Shown here piece after piece: positions 23,002-31,685 of a DNA stretch of 64,000 bases (the first letter of the stretch is position 1; the number at the start of each line of letters is the position of its first letter). Under the pieces are notes generated by a model, which was given only the letters and a program-made list of their open reading frames with translations, did no database searches and was not told the DNA's origin. The translations under genes were made by a program, and so were the position numbers. Origin of the DNA: Lachnospiraceae bacterium (GTDB lineage Bacteria; Bacillota; Clostridia; Lachnospirales; Lachnospiraceae); contig JAFTXG010000028.1 in assembly GCA_017461725.1 (NCBI GenBank), positions 62,001 to 126,000 on the forward strand, read 5' to 3'.

Positions 23002-25422
23002 TTATGCTCTCAGCTCGATCGCCAGCTTCTTTCCAAGCTTCTTCAGGATGCTCTCCACGAACTTATCCACGGTATCTGCACCGAAGGCCTCATCCTTGGG
23101 GGTGAATACGACGGTGTACGCCATGCTCTTCTTGTCCTCGGGGATCGGCTTTCCTTCGTACACGTCGAACAGCTTCACGTCGGTCACATACGCGCAGGAC
23201 TCCTTGATGCACTTTTCCACCTCGCCGCAGGTGATCTCCTTGCTCATGACGAGAGCCAGGTCACGCTTCTCCTCATCGAACTTGGGCAGTGGATTGAACT
23301 TAGGCACATTGCCAAAGTACTTAGCCAGCTTCTGTAGATTGATCTCCATCACATAACCTGCGGTGCGCATATCCTCTTTGTCCTGGATCTCGTAGTTGAC
23401 CTTTCCGAGATATCCGATCTCCTCACCGTCGCAGAGGATCACTGCAGTCTGGTAAGGATGGAGGAAGGTGCGCTGTCCTCTCTCGTAGGAGAACTTCACG
23501 CACAGGGTATCGGCCACGGTCTCTGCCATGCCCTTAAGGGTGAAGAATGACTCCTTCTCGCCCCACAGACCTACGCAGAGCACATCCTGCTCGTCGGGGT
23601 ACTCAGCCAAAGGCAATGCCTTGGGCACGAAGATCTTTGCCATCTCATAGAGACGGCCTTCCATATTTCCCCTCTTCTGGTTGCGGGAGATCGCGTGGAT
23701 CATGGAAGCAGCCAGGGTGGTTCTCATAATGGACAGCCCCTCGTTGATGGGGTTGATCAGCGGGATCGCCTGTCTCTCGGGCGCGTCCTCAGCGTATCCC
23801 AAAAGATCCAGATCAGCCGGTGAGAAGAAGGAATAATGTACGCACTCGTGTGCACCGGTCGCGCACAGGGCTCTCTTTAACTTCAGGTCAGTCTTCTGCT
23901 TGGTGTTATTTCCGCCGGTGGTCACCTTTGCGGTGGGCATGAAGGTGGGGGTAACATGGTCGTAACCGTACATACGGATCACTTCCTCCGCTACGTCCGG
24001 ATAGGACTCCATATCCTCGCGGTATGCGGGGATCTGCAGGGTAAGCTCATCGCCGTCAACCACGGGCGCAAAATTCAGGTTGGTCAGAATGCGAACGATC
24101 TCCTCGGTGGGAACCTCAATGCCAAGCACGCCGTTTACCTTGGCGATGCTCACCTTCATCTCTCTGGGCTCCACAGAGTTTCCGGTGTTCACATCACAGT
24201 GGGTCTTTGCCACCTTGCCGCAGCCCAGCTCCTCGATCAGGTGCAGTGCTCTCTTCAGCGCCATGACGGTGGAGTACTCATCCACGCCCTTCGCATAGCG
24301 GGAACTGGAATCGGAAATGAGACCCAGCGCTCTGGATGTCTTTCTCACATTGTCGCGGGCAAACTTCGCACACTCGAACATCACCTCGGTGGTGGCGTCG
24401 CGAATCTCAGAATTCAGGCCACCCATAACACCGGCCAGCGCAACGGGCTTCACGCCGTCACAGATTACCAGATTGGAGGTATCCAGCGTGTATTCTTTCT
24501 CATTCAGGGTAACGACCTTCTCTCCCTCGGCGGCACGTCTCACGTTAATGGCGTTGCCCTCCAGGTAGGAGCAGTCGAAGGCATGCATGGGCTGTCCCAG
24601 CTCCTTCAGAATATAGTTGGTGATATCCACCACGTTGGAGATCGCCTCACAGCCCACCAGAGCCAGACGACGCTTCATCCATGCGGGGGACTCGCCGATC
24701 TTGACGTCATATACATAGTGTGCGGAGTAACGGGGGCACAGATCGGGAGCATCCACGGTAACCGCAAAGCCTTCCTTCTCCACCTCGGTCTCGGTGTAAT
24801 CGATGGCAGGCTCTTTAAGCTCCTTGCCCAGCACTGCAGCCACTTCTCTGGCAATACCAAAGATACTCTGGCAGTCCGCACGGTTTGCGGTAATGGAGAT
24901 GTCAAACATCCAGTCATCCAGACCCAGGATGGGCTTCACATCAGCACCGATCTCTGCGTCCTCAGGCAATACCAACAGGCCGTTGTAGCCTGCGCCGGGA
25001 TACATATTCTCGGAAACGCCCAGCTCAACGCCGGAGCAGAGCATACCGTGGGATTCATATCCGCGCAGCTTGCCCTTCTTGATCTTCATCACACCCTCAA
25101 CGGTCTTATGATCCTTTGCGGTCATGTAAACGGACGCGCCTACCAGCGCCACAGGGAACTTGCCGCCAGCGTGAACATTGTCCGCGCCGCAGCAGATCTG
25201 CAGGTTCTCGCCCTGTCCTACATTTACCTTACAAACGTGCAGATGGGTGTCCGGGATGGGCTCGCACTCCTCAACCAGACCTACCACTACACCGCTGATA
25301 TCTTTTCCGACCTCATACAGTTCCTCTACCTCGAAACCGCAGGAGAACAATTTTTCTTCCAATTCCTTCGGCTGAACATCGATATCCACATAATCCTTCA
25401 GCCAACTCAAAGGTACTAACAT
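23002..25422 (-). CDS. pheT: Phenylalanyl-tRNA synthetase beta subunit
   Basis: This 806-residue beta chain of the (alpha-beta)2 enzyme charges tRNA-Phe. Domains in order: N-terminal MLVPLSWLKDYVDIDVQPKEL, a tRNA-binding OB fold (about 40-150), the B3/B4 editing domain (about 210-370) that removes mischarged Tyr, the B5 domain, the inactive synthetase-like core, and a C-terminal anticodon-binding FDX-ACB domain (about 712-805, FDEEKRDLALVMSKEIT). Length is typical. It begins 18 bases after pheS and shares its T-box-controlled transcript, ending at a strong hairpin. Confidence 0.98.
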   Translation of the reverse strand: MLVPLSWLKDYVDIDVQPKELEEKLFSCGFEVEELYEVGKDISGVVVGLVEECEPIPDTHLHVCKVNVGQGENLQICCGADNVHAGGKFPVALVGASVYMTAKDHKTVEGVMKIKKGKLRGYESHGMLCSGVELGVSENMYPGAGYNGLLVLPEDAEIGADVKPILGLDDWMFDISITANRADCQSIFGIAREVAAVLGKELKEPAIDYTETEVEKEGFAVTVDAPDLCPRYSAHYVYDVKIGESPAWMKRRLALVGCEAISNVVDITNYILKELGQPMHAFDCSYLEGNAINVRRAAEGEKVVTLNEKEYTLDTSNLVICDGVKPVALAGVMGGLNSEIRDATTEVMFECAKFARDNVRKTSRALGLISDSSSRYAKGVDEYSTVMALKRALHLIEELGCGKVAKTHCDVNTGNSVEPREMKVSIAKVNGVLGIEVPTEEIVRILTNLNFAPVVDGDELTLQIPAYREDMESYPDVAEEVIRMYGYDHVTPTFMPTAKVTTGGNNTKQKTDLKLKRALCATGAHECVHYSFFSPADLDLLGYAEDAPERQAIPLINPINEGLSIMRTTLAASMIHAISRNQKRGNMEGRLYEMAKIFVPKALPLAEYPDEQDVLCVGLWGEKESFFTLKGMAETVADTLCVKFSYERGQRTFLHPYQTAVILCDGEEIGYLGKVNYEIQDKEDMRTAGYVMEINLQKLAKYFGNVPKFNPLPKFDEEKRDLALVMSKEITCGEVEKCIKESCAYVTDVKLFDVYEGKPIPEDKKSMAYTVVFTPKDEAFGADTVDKFVESILKKLGKKLAIELRA

Positions 25423-25440
25423 ATATCCAAACCTCCGTTA

Positions 25441-26484
25441 TTAGTCGTTAAGCTGCTTTAACACGCGCACATCGGACTCGAACAACAGCTTGATGTTGTT
25501 GATACCGTACTTCAGCATCGCCAGACGCTCCATACCGATACCGAATGCCAGTCCGCTGTACTTCTCGGAATCGATGCCGCAAACCTCAAGAACCTTTTTG
25601 TTTACGATACCTGCACCCAGAACCTCGATCCAACCGGTGCCCTTGCAGAGCTTACAGCCCTTGCCGCCGCACTCGAAGCAGCTCACGTCTACCTCAACGG
25701 AAGGCTCGGTGAAGGGGAAGTATGAAGGTCTCAGACGGGTGGTCGTACCCTCGCCGAAGATCTTCTGTACCAGCACGTCCAGCATACCCTTCAGATCACA
25801 GAGGGTGATGCCCTCGTCCACAACCAGACCTTCCATCTGGCTGAACATAGGGGAATGGGTCGCGTCGTCGTCGGAACGGAACACGCGTCCGGGGGACAGA
25901 ATCTTGATGGGGGGCTTGGAGTTCTCCATCACGTGGATCTGACCTGCAGAGGTCTGCGTGCGCAGCAGAAACTCGGGGGACAGATAGAAGGTGTCCTGCA
26001 TATCGCGGGCGGGATGATCCTGAGGGGTATTCAGCGCGGTGAAGTTGTAATAATCGGTCTCGATCTCAGCTCCCTCGTACACCTCAAAGCCCATGGATCC
26101 GAAAATATCGATCAGCTGATTGCGGATCAGGGTCAGGGGATGCAGCTTACCGCTCTCCACCTTCTCTGCGGGCATGGTGATGTCCACCTTCTCGCTCTCA
26201 TATCTCGCCAGCAGCTCCTTCTCCTTCATCTTCACATCCAGCTCTTCAAACTGAGCCAGCGCCCACTCCTTCAGGGCATTGACACTCTTGCCGTAGTTTG
26301 CTCTCTCCTGGGGAGGAATGTCCTTCATTCCCTTCATCAGCTGACCGATCTTGCCGGTCTTGGAATCCAAGAAGGACTTTTTGAACTCGTAGACAGCCTT
26401 GGAGCTGTCCAGAGATTCCATGCCGACTAAAATTTCCTGTTTGATCGCATCAAGCTTTGCACTTAATCCATTCAATTCCTGCAT
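25441..26484 (-). CDS. pheS: Phenylalanyl-tRNA synthetase alpha subunit
   Basis: The catalytic class II subunit activates phenylalanine. I place the start at [15 protein letters not shown] (26484), preceded by AGCAGGAGAG; the upstream extension in frame is leader sequence. The 347-residue protein has an N-terminal coiled-coil arm (about 1-85) and the class II core with [34 protein letters not shown], a motif 2 with the Arg in [25 protein letters not shown], and motif 3 [19 protein letters not shown] Phe T-box leader sits upstream, with a structured repeat element between T-box terminator and start codon. Confidence 0.98.
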   Translation of the reverse strand: MQELNGLSAKLDAIKQEILVGMESLDSSKAVYEFKKSFLDSKTGKIGQLMKGMKDIPPQERANYGKSVNALKEWALAQFEELDVKMKEKELLARYESEKVDITMPAEKVESGKLHPLTLIRNQLIDIFGSMGFEVYEGAEIETDYYNFTALNTPQDHPARDMQDTFYLSPEFLLRTQTSAGQIHVMENSKPPIKILSPGRVFRSDDDATHSPMFSQMEGLVVDEGITLCDLKGMLDVLVQKIFGEGTTTRLRPSYFPFTEPSVEVDVSCFECGGKGCKLCKGTGWIEVLGAGIVNKKVLEVCGIDSEKYSGLAFGIGMERLAMLKYGINNIKLLFESDVRVLKQLND

Positions 26485-26521
26485 TTTTCTCTCCTGCTTT
26501 CTGTTTACTTGTGTGGTCACG

Positions 26522-26632
26522 GGTGCTGTCGCGCAGCTTTTTGCTCATTTCTGTTGTCCCGTCCAATACCGATACAGCCTTGCAAGCGAGCTTGCAGTCT
26601 GTTCGGTGCTGTCCGGAGGACTTATGCACTAA
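26522..26632 (-). repeat. Structured leader repeat, copy 2 (pheS leader)
   Basis: Between the T-box terminator and pheS the minus strand holds ATAAGTCC-TCCGGACAGCACC. Next come the hairpin module TGCAAGCTCGCTTGCA (26581-26596) and ATGAGCAAAAAGCTGC (26533-26548), whose GCTG pairs with CAGC just after it. GGTGCTGTC (plus sense) stands at both ends of the unit, at 26522 and about 26605. The modules match those of the AraC and leuS leaders, but GCGATxTGCGAAT and AGCACGGAG are missing. No conserved reading frame links the copies, so this is not a leader peptide. Confidence 0.6.
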
Positions 26633-26633
26633 A

Positions 26634-26849
26634 AAAGTCCCATAATGACTCACACGGAATCATTATGGGACGGGATAACCCGCGGTACCACCCACATTCA
26701 GACAGGTATCCCCTGCCTGCACTCATTTATCTGATTTTGGACTCCGATGCTGAACTTCGTCCACAAGGCTCCTTCGCACTTCCAGCCATGGTGCGATCTC
26801 TGGTAAGGAGTTGATCTCGTGACCTACTAAGGCATCCTCAACGTCATTG
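26634..26849 (-). promoter_or_regulatory. T-box riboswitch, phenylalanine type
   Basis: The minus-strand leader carries the T-box sequence GGGTGGTACCGCGG (about 26679-26692), which pairs with the free acceptor end of uncharged tRNA. Upstream is a stem I region with AGTAGG and a specifier loop reading GAAGTTCAGC, where TTC is a phenylalanine codon. Downstream, CCCATAATGA pairs with TCATTATGGG followed by TTTTTT as terminator. When tRNA-Phe is uncharged the antiterminator forms and pheST is transcribed. The specifier call is by context, not by folding. Confidence 0.92.
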
Positions 26850-26855
26850 CATACG

Positions 26856-26884
26856 ATTATAGCGTAGACGGTTGAAAAAGTCAA
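26856..26884 (-). promoter_or_regulatory. Promoter of pheST
   Basis: Minus-strand TTGACT (26879-26884) and perfect TATAAT (26856-26861) have a 17-base spacer, immediately before the T-box leader. Confidence 0.85.
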
Positions 26885-26980
26885 GAACAGGTTTTCTGAT
26901 GATCCGCGGTACATATTTTACACATCAGAATTCAAGATACAAATCACAAATCAAGATATGGACTTATTTCGCCTTTACAC

Positions 26981-27004
26981 TATAATGAACTTAGAAGCTT
27001 CTAA
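26981..27004 (+). promoter_or_regulatory. -10 box and 14-bp palindrome before the XRE-TPR gene
   Basis: TATAAT at 26981-26986 is followed at 26991-27004 by the perfect palindrome TTAGAAGCTTCTAA, which covers the expected transcription start. This position suits autorepression by the XRE regulator. The -35 region is weak (ATGGAC). Confidence 0.55.
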
Positions 27005-27026
27005 TACCCGAAAGGAATGAAATGAG

Positions 27027-27947
27027 ATGTCTGTTTTTTCTGAAAATTTGAGACGGTTCCGGATGGCGAAGAATATGACCCAGGAGCAGGCAGCCGAAGC
27101 CTTGGGCGTCAGCGCCCAGACTGTATCCCGGTGGGAATGCAACACCACCTTGCCGGATGTTACCATCCTTCCGAAGATTGCGGCTCTGTATTGCATCACC
27201 ATCGATGATCTGTACAAAGAAACCAGCATGGCATACGATAACTACGCCCAGCGGCTGGGCAGTGTCTTTGAAGCCAGTCTGAAGCCCGAGGATTTTATTC
27301 GGGCGGATATAGAGTATCGAAAGCTGCTGAAGTCCGAAGAATATACAACAGAAGACTTGCGAGGGTACGGCATCCTCTATCAACAAATGATGCAAGTATG
27401 CATTAAAAAGGCAATCGAGCTTTTTGACCGAGTGATTGATAGGGGCCCGGCAGATGATCCGGAAGTCTATTGGGCAACTCAGCGACAGAAAGAATATTTC
27501 CTTTGGCAGATTGGTCGGAATCAAGAGAACATTGAGGCATTTCTGCCTCTGGTAAATGCAGGAAGTAAAAAATTGCAAGAGTGGATTTGTCTGATCCAGG
27601 CATTCTCTTTTGCAAAAGAGTACGAAACCGCCTGGGAATGGTTGTGCAAAGCGGAGGCCAAATTCGGCGAAAGCGCCATGCTCCATATCTATGCTGGTAA
27701 TTTGCTTCGGTCTATGGCGCGCTATGATGAGGCATTCCCCCACTGGAAGCGTGCACTGGAAATGGAACCAGAATGGTGTGATGCGGCTTATTCCATGGCT
27801 TCCTGCTATGAGGAAATGGGCGATTATGCAAACGCATATGAGGTCTATATCCAGATTGCGGACGATCTGGAACGCCGGGGTTTTGATGCAGAAGTAGGCT
27901 GGACCCGGGCTCTGGCGCATAAGTGTCGGGAGAATATTGTCGAGTGA
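27027..27947 (+). CDS. XRE-family regulator with TPR-like repeat domain
   Basis: The 306-residue protein has an N-terminal Cro/C1-type helix-turn-helix (FSENLRRFRMAKNMTQEQAAEALGVSAQTVSRWECNTT, residues about 4-42). After it comes an all-helical region with TPR character (for example AGNLLRSMARYDEAFPHWKRALEMEPEWCDAAYSMASCYEEMGDYANAYEVY split over two repeats, about 228-280). A second protein of the same design is encoded near 60 kb. TPR parts often sense peptides or partner proteins. A palindrome over its transcription start suggests self-control. No target gene is evident. Confidence 0.85.
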   Translation: MSVFSENLRRFRMAKNMTQEQAAEALGVSAQTVSRWECNTTLPDVTILPKIAALYCITIDDLYKETSMAYDNYAQRLGSVFEASLKPEDFIRADIEYRKLLKSEEYTTEDLRGYGILYQQMMQVCIKKAIELFDRVIDRGPADDPEVYWATQRQKEYFLWQIGRNQENIEAFLPLVNAGSKKLQEWICLIQAFSFAKEYETAWEWLCKAEAKFGESAMLHIYAGNLLRSMARYDEAFPHWKRALEMEPEWCDAAYSMASCYEEMGDYANAYEVYIQIADDLERRGFDAEVGWTRALAHKCRENIVE

Positions 27948-28038
27948 TAAGGCTATCTTTTTTCCATGTCCTGTACTATAATATAGTATAGTGGCAAAAA
28001 CAATAAACAAAACGCAGTTGGATTTTCGGAGGAATTAC

Positions 28039-28863
28039 ATGAAGCAGACATTCCACCATATATACACGGTTGCAAAACGCTGTGCCAAGGACCAGATCAG
28101 TGTCTACGCCGCGCAGTCGTCCTTCTTTATCATTATCTCCGCGATCCCGCTGGTCATGCTGCTGGTGACGCTGGTACAGTACGTCTCCCCGCTCTCCCAG
28201 GCAGACCTGATGCACGCCATTCTGGGCCTGGTGCCCGACTCTCTGAACTCCTACGTGGTGAGCATCGTTGATGAGCTCTATCACAATGCGTCCACCGCCA
28301 TCATCTCCATCTCGGCGGTCACGATTCTCTGGTCAGCCTCCAAGGGAATCTATGCGCTGGAGCTGGGGATCAATCAAGTCTACCGCTCAAAGGTCAGACA
28401 ACAGTTCCTTGTCCGGAGGTTCTGGGCAGTCATTTACACCATCGCGTTTATCGTCATCGTGCTGCTCACATTGACCCTTTTCGTGTTCGGCAGCCGGATT
28501 CAGCAGCTCCTCAACGGCGTGTTTCCCCTGATTGGAAAAATCATCTCGCTGATTATGAACCTGCGCTCCTTGTTATCCATCTCCATTCTGACCCTGTTCT
28601 TCGGTCTCCTTTACAAGGTGCTCCCCGACCGCAGACTAAATTACAAAGCCCAGCTTCCGGGAGCGCTGTTTGCTTCCTTCGGCTGGACTATGTTTTCCTA
28701 TTTTTACTCGATCTACATCGACAACTTTGCCAACTATTCCTACATCTACGGCAGTCTGACCGCACTGATCCTCCTCTGCCTGTGGATATATGTATGTATG
28801 AATATCCTCCTGATCGGGGCGGAAATCAATGTGTGGTGGAGCGAGCGCCATAGGCAACGCTGA
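28039..28863 (+). CDS. YihY/BrkB-family inner-membrane protein
   Basis: The start is at MKQTFHHIYTVAKRC (28039), preceded by CGGAGGAATTAC. The 274-residue protein has about six membrane helices. It shows BrkB-family features: AAQSSFFIIISAIPLVML in helix 1, the SASKGIYALELGINQVY loop, LLYKVLPDRRLNYKAQLPGALFASFGW, and the C-terminal YGSLTALILLCLWIYVCMNILLIGAEIN. These proteins were once misnamed RNase BN; their role is uncertain (a flippase or transport role is suspected). It is convergent with folT, only five bases apart. Confidence 0.9.
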   Translation: MKQTFHHIYTVAKRCAKDQISVYAAQSSFFIIISAIPLVMLLVTLVQYVSPLSQADLMHAILGLVPDSLNSYVVSIVDELYHNASTAIISISAVTILWSASKGIYALELGINQVYRSKVRQQFLVRRFWAVIYTIAFIVIVLLTLTLFVFGSRIQQLLNGVFPLIGKIISLIMNLRSLLSISILTLFFGLLYKVLPDRRLNYKAQLPGALFASFGWTMFSYFYSIYIDNFANYSYIYGSLTALILLCLWIYVCMNILLIGAEINVWWSERHRQR

Positions 28864-28868
28864 CCGTT

Positions 28869-29408
28869 TTATCCTCTGTTCCCCTTAATCATACCGGTCA
28901 CCTGAGAGTTATACAACATATAAACCACCACCGTATTCATCACAGTGGTGATCAGCCCCTGTCCTACCCGACCCGGGAAATGAAGCAGAAATGGCTGACC
29001 GTATGCATAGCTTCCGGGCCATGCGATCAATGCCCATGTGCCATAAAACATCGATGCAACGACCGTGATTGCAAAAACCATCACTCCATAAATCAGCGCA
29101 TTCCTCGTTTTTCGGCAAACCGGCTCGCAGAATCCGCTGACCACACCGATCATGACCGGCATTAATGTGTAAAGCGGATTGATCGCATATCCAGCGATCA
29201 CACAGCCGAGCAGATCGGAAATCAATCCGACCACTGCACCGCCCATGGAACCCAGCCAGATACCACTCAACATGATGAAGGCACTGCTGAAATTCACCCG
29301 GTACATGTCACCGATCTTGATCGTAAGATACTTGCTGGCAATGATATTGAGCGCAATTAACAACCCCATCATCGCCAGATCCATCGCTTTCCATTTTCTT
29401 CTTTTCAT
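28869..29408 (-). CDS. folT: ECF transporter substrate-binding S component, folate type
   Basis: I start at MKRRKWKAMDLAMMGLLIAL (29408), preceded by AAGGAG. This 179-residue, about six-helix S component captures a vitamin and docks to the shared ECF energy module (EcfA, EcfA', EcfT), which is encoded elsewhere. Family features include GLLIALNIIASKYLTIKIG, RVNFSSAFIMLSGIWLGSMGGAVVGLISDLLG and INPLYTLMPVMIGVVSGF. The folate assignment rests on sequence resemblance and, more strongly, on the tetrahydrofolate riboswitch directly upstream. A folate derivative should therefore repress its own importer. Confidence 0.92.
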   Translation of the reverse strand: MKRRKWKAMDLAMMGLLIALNIIASKYLTIKIGDMYRVNFSSAFIMLSGIWLGSMGGAVVGLISDLLGCVIAGYAINPLYTLMPVMIGVVSGFCEPVCRKTRNALIYGVMVFAITVVASMFYGTWALIAWPGSYAYGQPFLLHFPGRVGQGLITTVMNTVVVYMLYNSQVTGMIKGNRG

Positions 29409-29506
29409 TGTACGTCTCCTTCTTTCTGCGGAAATACCGCGTAGCATAATGCTGTCTGTATGCCCATGCAGTCAAAAAGAGACTCTTGCGAGTGCTGCTC
29501 CTGTGA

Positions 29507-29548
29507 TAATAAAAACCGGAACTATTGCAAAATACAATAGTTCCGGGA
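29507..29548 (-). terminator. Terminator of the THF riboswitch expression platform
   Basis: Minus-strand CCGGAACTATTG pairs with CAATAGTTCCGG (12 bp), followed by TTTTTATT. It lies right after the aptamer and before folT, the position of a ligand-controlled attenuator. Confidence 0.9.
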
Positions 29549-29577
29549 GTCTTTTCGTCTATCGTAGGTAGGCAAAC

Positions 29578-29687
29578 AGCGGGATGCGAAATACATACCA
29601 CAGCGGCACGGGCTATCCCGGCCAGCTTCGTCCAAAAGGCAACTCCCCGTCCTTCAGGCACTTAGCGCATGTATTTCTACTCTGTAT
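29578..29687 (-). promoter_or_regulatory. Tetrahydrofolate (THF) riboswitch aptamer
   Basis: The minus-strand leader carries the conserved class pieces in order: GAGTAGA, TGCGCTAAGTGCCTG, GGACGGGGAGTTGCC, GGACGAAG, GGCCGGGATAGCCCG and the 3' end TTTCGCATCCCGCT. This matches my memory of the folT-associated THF riboswitch. The first and last pieces pair to close the aptamer. Binding of reduced folate should favour the downstream terminator. Identification is by motif, not by a covariance search. Confidence 0.88.
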
Positions 29688-29702
29688 TCATTTCAACCAC
29701 TA

Positions 29703-29731
29703 CTATAGCACGGTTTTATTCTGTTGTGAAG
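29703..29731 (-). promoter_or_regulatory. Promoter of folT
   Basis: Minus-strand TTCACA (29726-29731) and TATAGT (29703-29708) have a 17-base spacer, about 15 bases before the THF aptamer. Confidence 0.65.
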
Positions 29732-29784
29732 TACTTTTTCCAATTTTCCGCAAATATACTGACTATTTTCCGGCACTTCCGCTG

Positions 29785-30201
29785 CTATCTTCCATCAACA
29801 CGCTCCCATTGACCGTTCGTCGCATTTTTAGCGAATATGGCTTTGTATTCCCCGTATCCCCGATAAACGCAGATTTCTGAAATATCGTCATCCAAATCAA
29901 GCGTAAAGCTGCTTCTTGCTCCAAGTCGGCTGTTTAATCCCCCAAAGGTGGAATAAAAGCTAATATTTAGCCGGTCTCCATCTTTTCTCTGTGAAACACT
30001 GCGAATGTATCCCATGGAAGAGGCAACACCTGCTCTGATCTCCATCGTTTTTCCGTCCTCTGCCACCGTAAACTCGCCGACAAACACATCGGACCTCTTC
30101 ATCAGGCCGGTTCCTACCAGATACACCGCTGACAGAATCAAAATCACACCCAACGACACTGCAAGTATCTGTTTTACAACTCCCCGTGTACACTTTTTCA
30201 T
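29785..30201 (-). CDS. Small membrane-anchored protein paired with XRE regulator
   Basis: The start is taken at MKKCTRGVVKQILAV (30201), with TTGGAGG eight bases ahead. The 138-residue product has a single N-terminal membrane helix or uncleaved signal (about 9-31) and a beta-rich extracytoplasmic domain. It begins just past the stop of the upstream XRE gene, so the two form an operon. I do not recognise a family. The pairing with a membrane-embedded XRE protein suggests it is part of the same sensing or envelope function. Confidence 0.65.
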   Translation of the reverse strand: MKKCTRGVVKQILAVSLGVILILSAVYLVGTGLMKRSDVFVGEFTVAEDGKTMEIRAGVASSMGYIRSVSQRKDGDRLNISFYSTFGGLNSRLGARSSFTLDLDDDISEICVYRGYGEYKAIFAKNATNGQWERVDGR

Positions 30202-30216
30202 CCATCTGTCCTCCAA

Positions 30217-30699
30217 TCAAGATTTGTGTCGGACGTTTCGAATGATCAATGCAACCCCAAGGATCAACAGACCCAAAAAGAACAACACCATCAACGCGAT
30301 CCCATTGAGCTTGATCATCGATGATGCACCAACCATCTCGGCTGTCTCAGGGGTCAGGATGTTTAAGATTCCCATGAAGATCAATCCGATCACTGCCGCA
30401 AGACAGATGGTCAGCCCCGCAAGAATCGGCGATGACTTTCCCGAAGCCACAGCGGGAATCTCCGTATCAATCGTCTCTCTGATGGTCACCTTCTCATTCT
30501 CACAATCCGTTTTCATGAGGTAATCCAGACTCACCTGAAAATATTCGCTGAGAGCGATCAGCTTATCCGGCTCGGGATAAGTCACGTTTCCTTCCCATTT
30601 GCTGATGGACTGACGCGATACATTTAACGCCTCTGCCAATTGTTCCTGAGACAGACCATTTTGCTTTCTCAACGTGTATATCTTCTCTCCTAATGTCAT
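30217..30699 (-). CDS. XRE-family regulator with two C-terminal membrane helices
   Basis: The 160-residue protein joins an N-terminal Cro/C1-type helix-turn-helix (LGEKIYTLRKQNGLSQEQLAEALNVSRQSISKWEG, residues about 3-37) to two hydrophobic helices (about 90-113 and 130-152). Membrane-tethered XRE proteins of this shape are common in clostridia, usually next to small membrane proteins. It is transcribed with the downstream anchored protein. A membrane-proximal sensor-regulator role is plausible but the signal is unknown. Confidence 0.85.
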   Translation of the reverse strand: MTLGEKIYTLRKQNGLSQEQLAEALNVSRQSISKWEGNVTYPEPDKLIALSEYFQVSLDYLMKTDCENEKVTIRETIDTEIPAVASGKSSPILAGLTICLAAVIGLIFMGILNILTPETAEMVGASSMIKLNGIALMVLFFLGLLILGVALIIRNVRHKS

Positions 30700-30888
30700 G
30701 AAATACCTCCTTTCGCGGATTATCTTAAGCTAAAGGCCACCAAAAAGCCATATCACCGGGTTGACAAATGCGCACCTGCAGGTTGCAATTGCGCAACTCC
30801 CCCTATTTGGAGCTGATTCAGAGCTGATTTAGGACTAATTTGATGCTGCAAAAACGCATGGTTGATGTTCTGTTTTCTATCACACTTT

Positions 30889-31560
30889 TTACTCGTGCTT
30901 AGCTACAATCTCGCCCTGCTTCTTATAAATCGAGTTTGCCTTTACCACTCCGCGGACCATGCTCAGCGGGTAGATATTCGAATTCTTACCAACCACAGTT
31001 CCGGGATTTAACACAGATCCGCAGCCGACCTCCACGTCGTCACCGAGCATAGCGCCCACTTTCTTGCGGCCGGTCGCGATCTCCTCGGCTCCGTCCTTAA
31101 TCACCACATTCTTCTTGTCAGACTTCACGTTGGAGGTGATGGAGCCGGCACCCATGTGGGCACGATAACCCAGAATGGAGTCACCCACATAATTATAGTG
31201 TGGCACCTGTACCTTATCAAACAGGATCACGTTTTTCAGCTCAGTGGAATTTCCCACCACAGCGCCGTCGCCTACCAGCGCATTGCCGCGGATGAACGCG
31301 CAGTGACGCACCTCGGTGTCTCTGCCGATGATGGCAGGGCCGTTGATATACGCGGTGGGTGCCACCTTTGCGGACTTGGCGATCCACACATTGTCACCGA
31401 CCTTATCGTACTCGTCAGCAGGAAGGGTCTCGCCCAGCGCAAGGATAACGTCCTTGATGTCCGCCAGTGCCTCCCAGGGATAGGTGTATTTCTCCAGGAG
31501 CGGCTTTGCCAGCGTGTGCTCCAGACTGTAAAGTTCTTTGATGGTGATTTCGTTGCTCAT
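30889..31560 (-). CDS. Left-handed beta-helix (hexapeptide) sugar-nucleotide transferase-like protein
   Basis: Start at MSNEITIKELYSLEH (31560), with AAGGAGG ahead. After a helical N-terminal part, the 223-residue protein has hexapeptide repeats (VWIAKSAKVAPTAYINGPAIIGRDTEV and VGAMLGDDVEVGCGSVLNPG in pieces), like the acetyltransferase half of GlmU. It lacks the nucleotidyltransferase domain. Such proteins are often annotated as UDP-GlcNAc pyrophosphorylase-like; an acyltransferase or sugar-binding role is more realistic. It follows the MBL-fold gene by about 125 bases. Confidence 0.8.
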   Translation of the reverse strand: MSNEITIKELYSLEHTLAKPLLEKYTYPWEALADIKDVILALGETLPADEYDKVGDNVWIAKSAKVAPTAYINGPAIIGRDTEVRHCAFIRGNALVGDGAVVGNSTELKNVILFDKVQVPHYNYVGDSILGYRAHMGAGSITSNVKSDKKNVVIKDGAEEIATGRKKVGAMLGDDVEVGCGSVLNPGTVVGKNSNIYPLSMVRGVVKANSIYKKQGEIVAKHE

Positions 31561-31685
31561 GCTCAAATCCTCCTTATCTCTACCATTATCACAATAAACA
31601 ATTGCATTTTCCCTCTGCATCCCCCAGCAGTGTCTGCCTTTACAAGACTTGAATCTGCGTAACTTAAAGTTGCAGGTGGCTTTTT

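Noticed and set aside
23956..25419. 487-codon plus-strand frame inside pheT
   Set aside because: Antisense of pheT; the pheT frame has full domain content and correct length.
26450..26653. 67-codon minus-strand frame in the pheS leader, as a possible leader peptide
   Set aside because: The matching leuS leader segment keeps the DNA sequence but not the reading frame, so conservation is of structure, not of protein.
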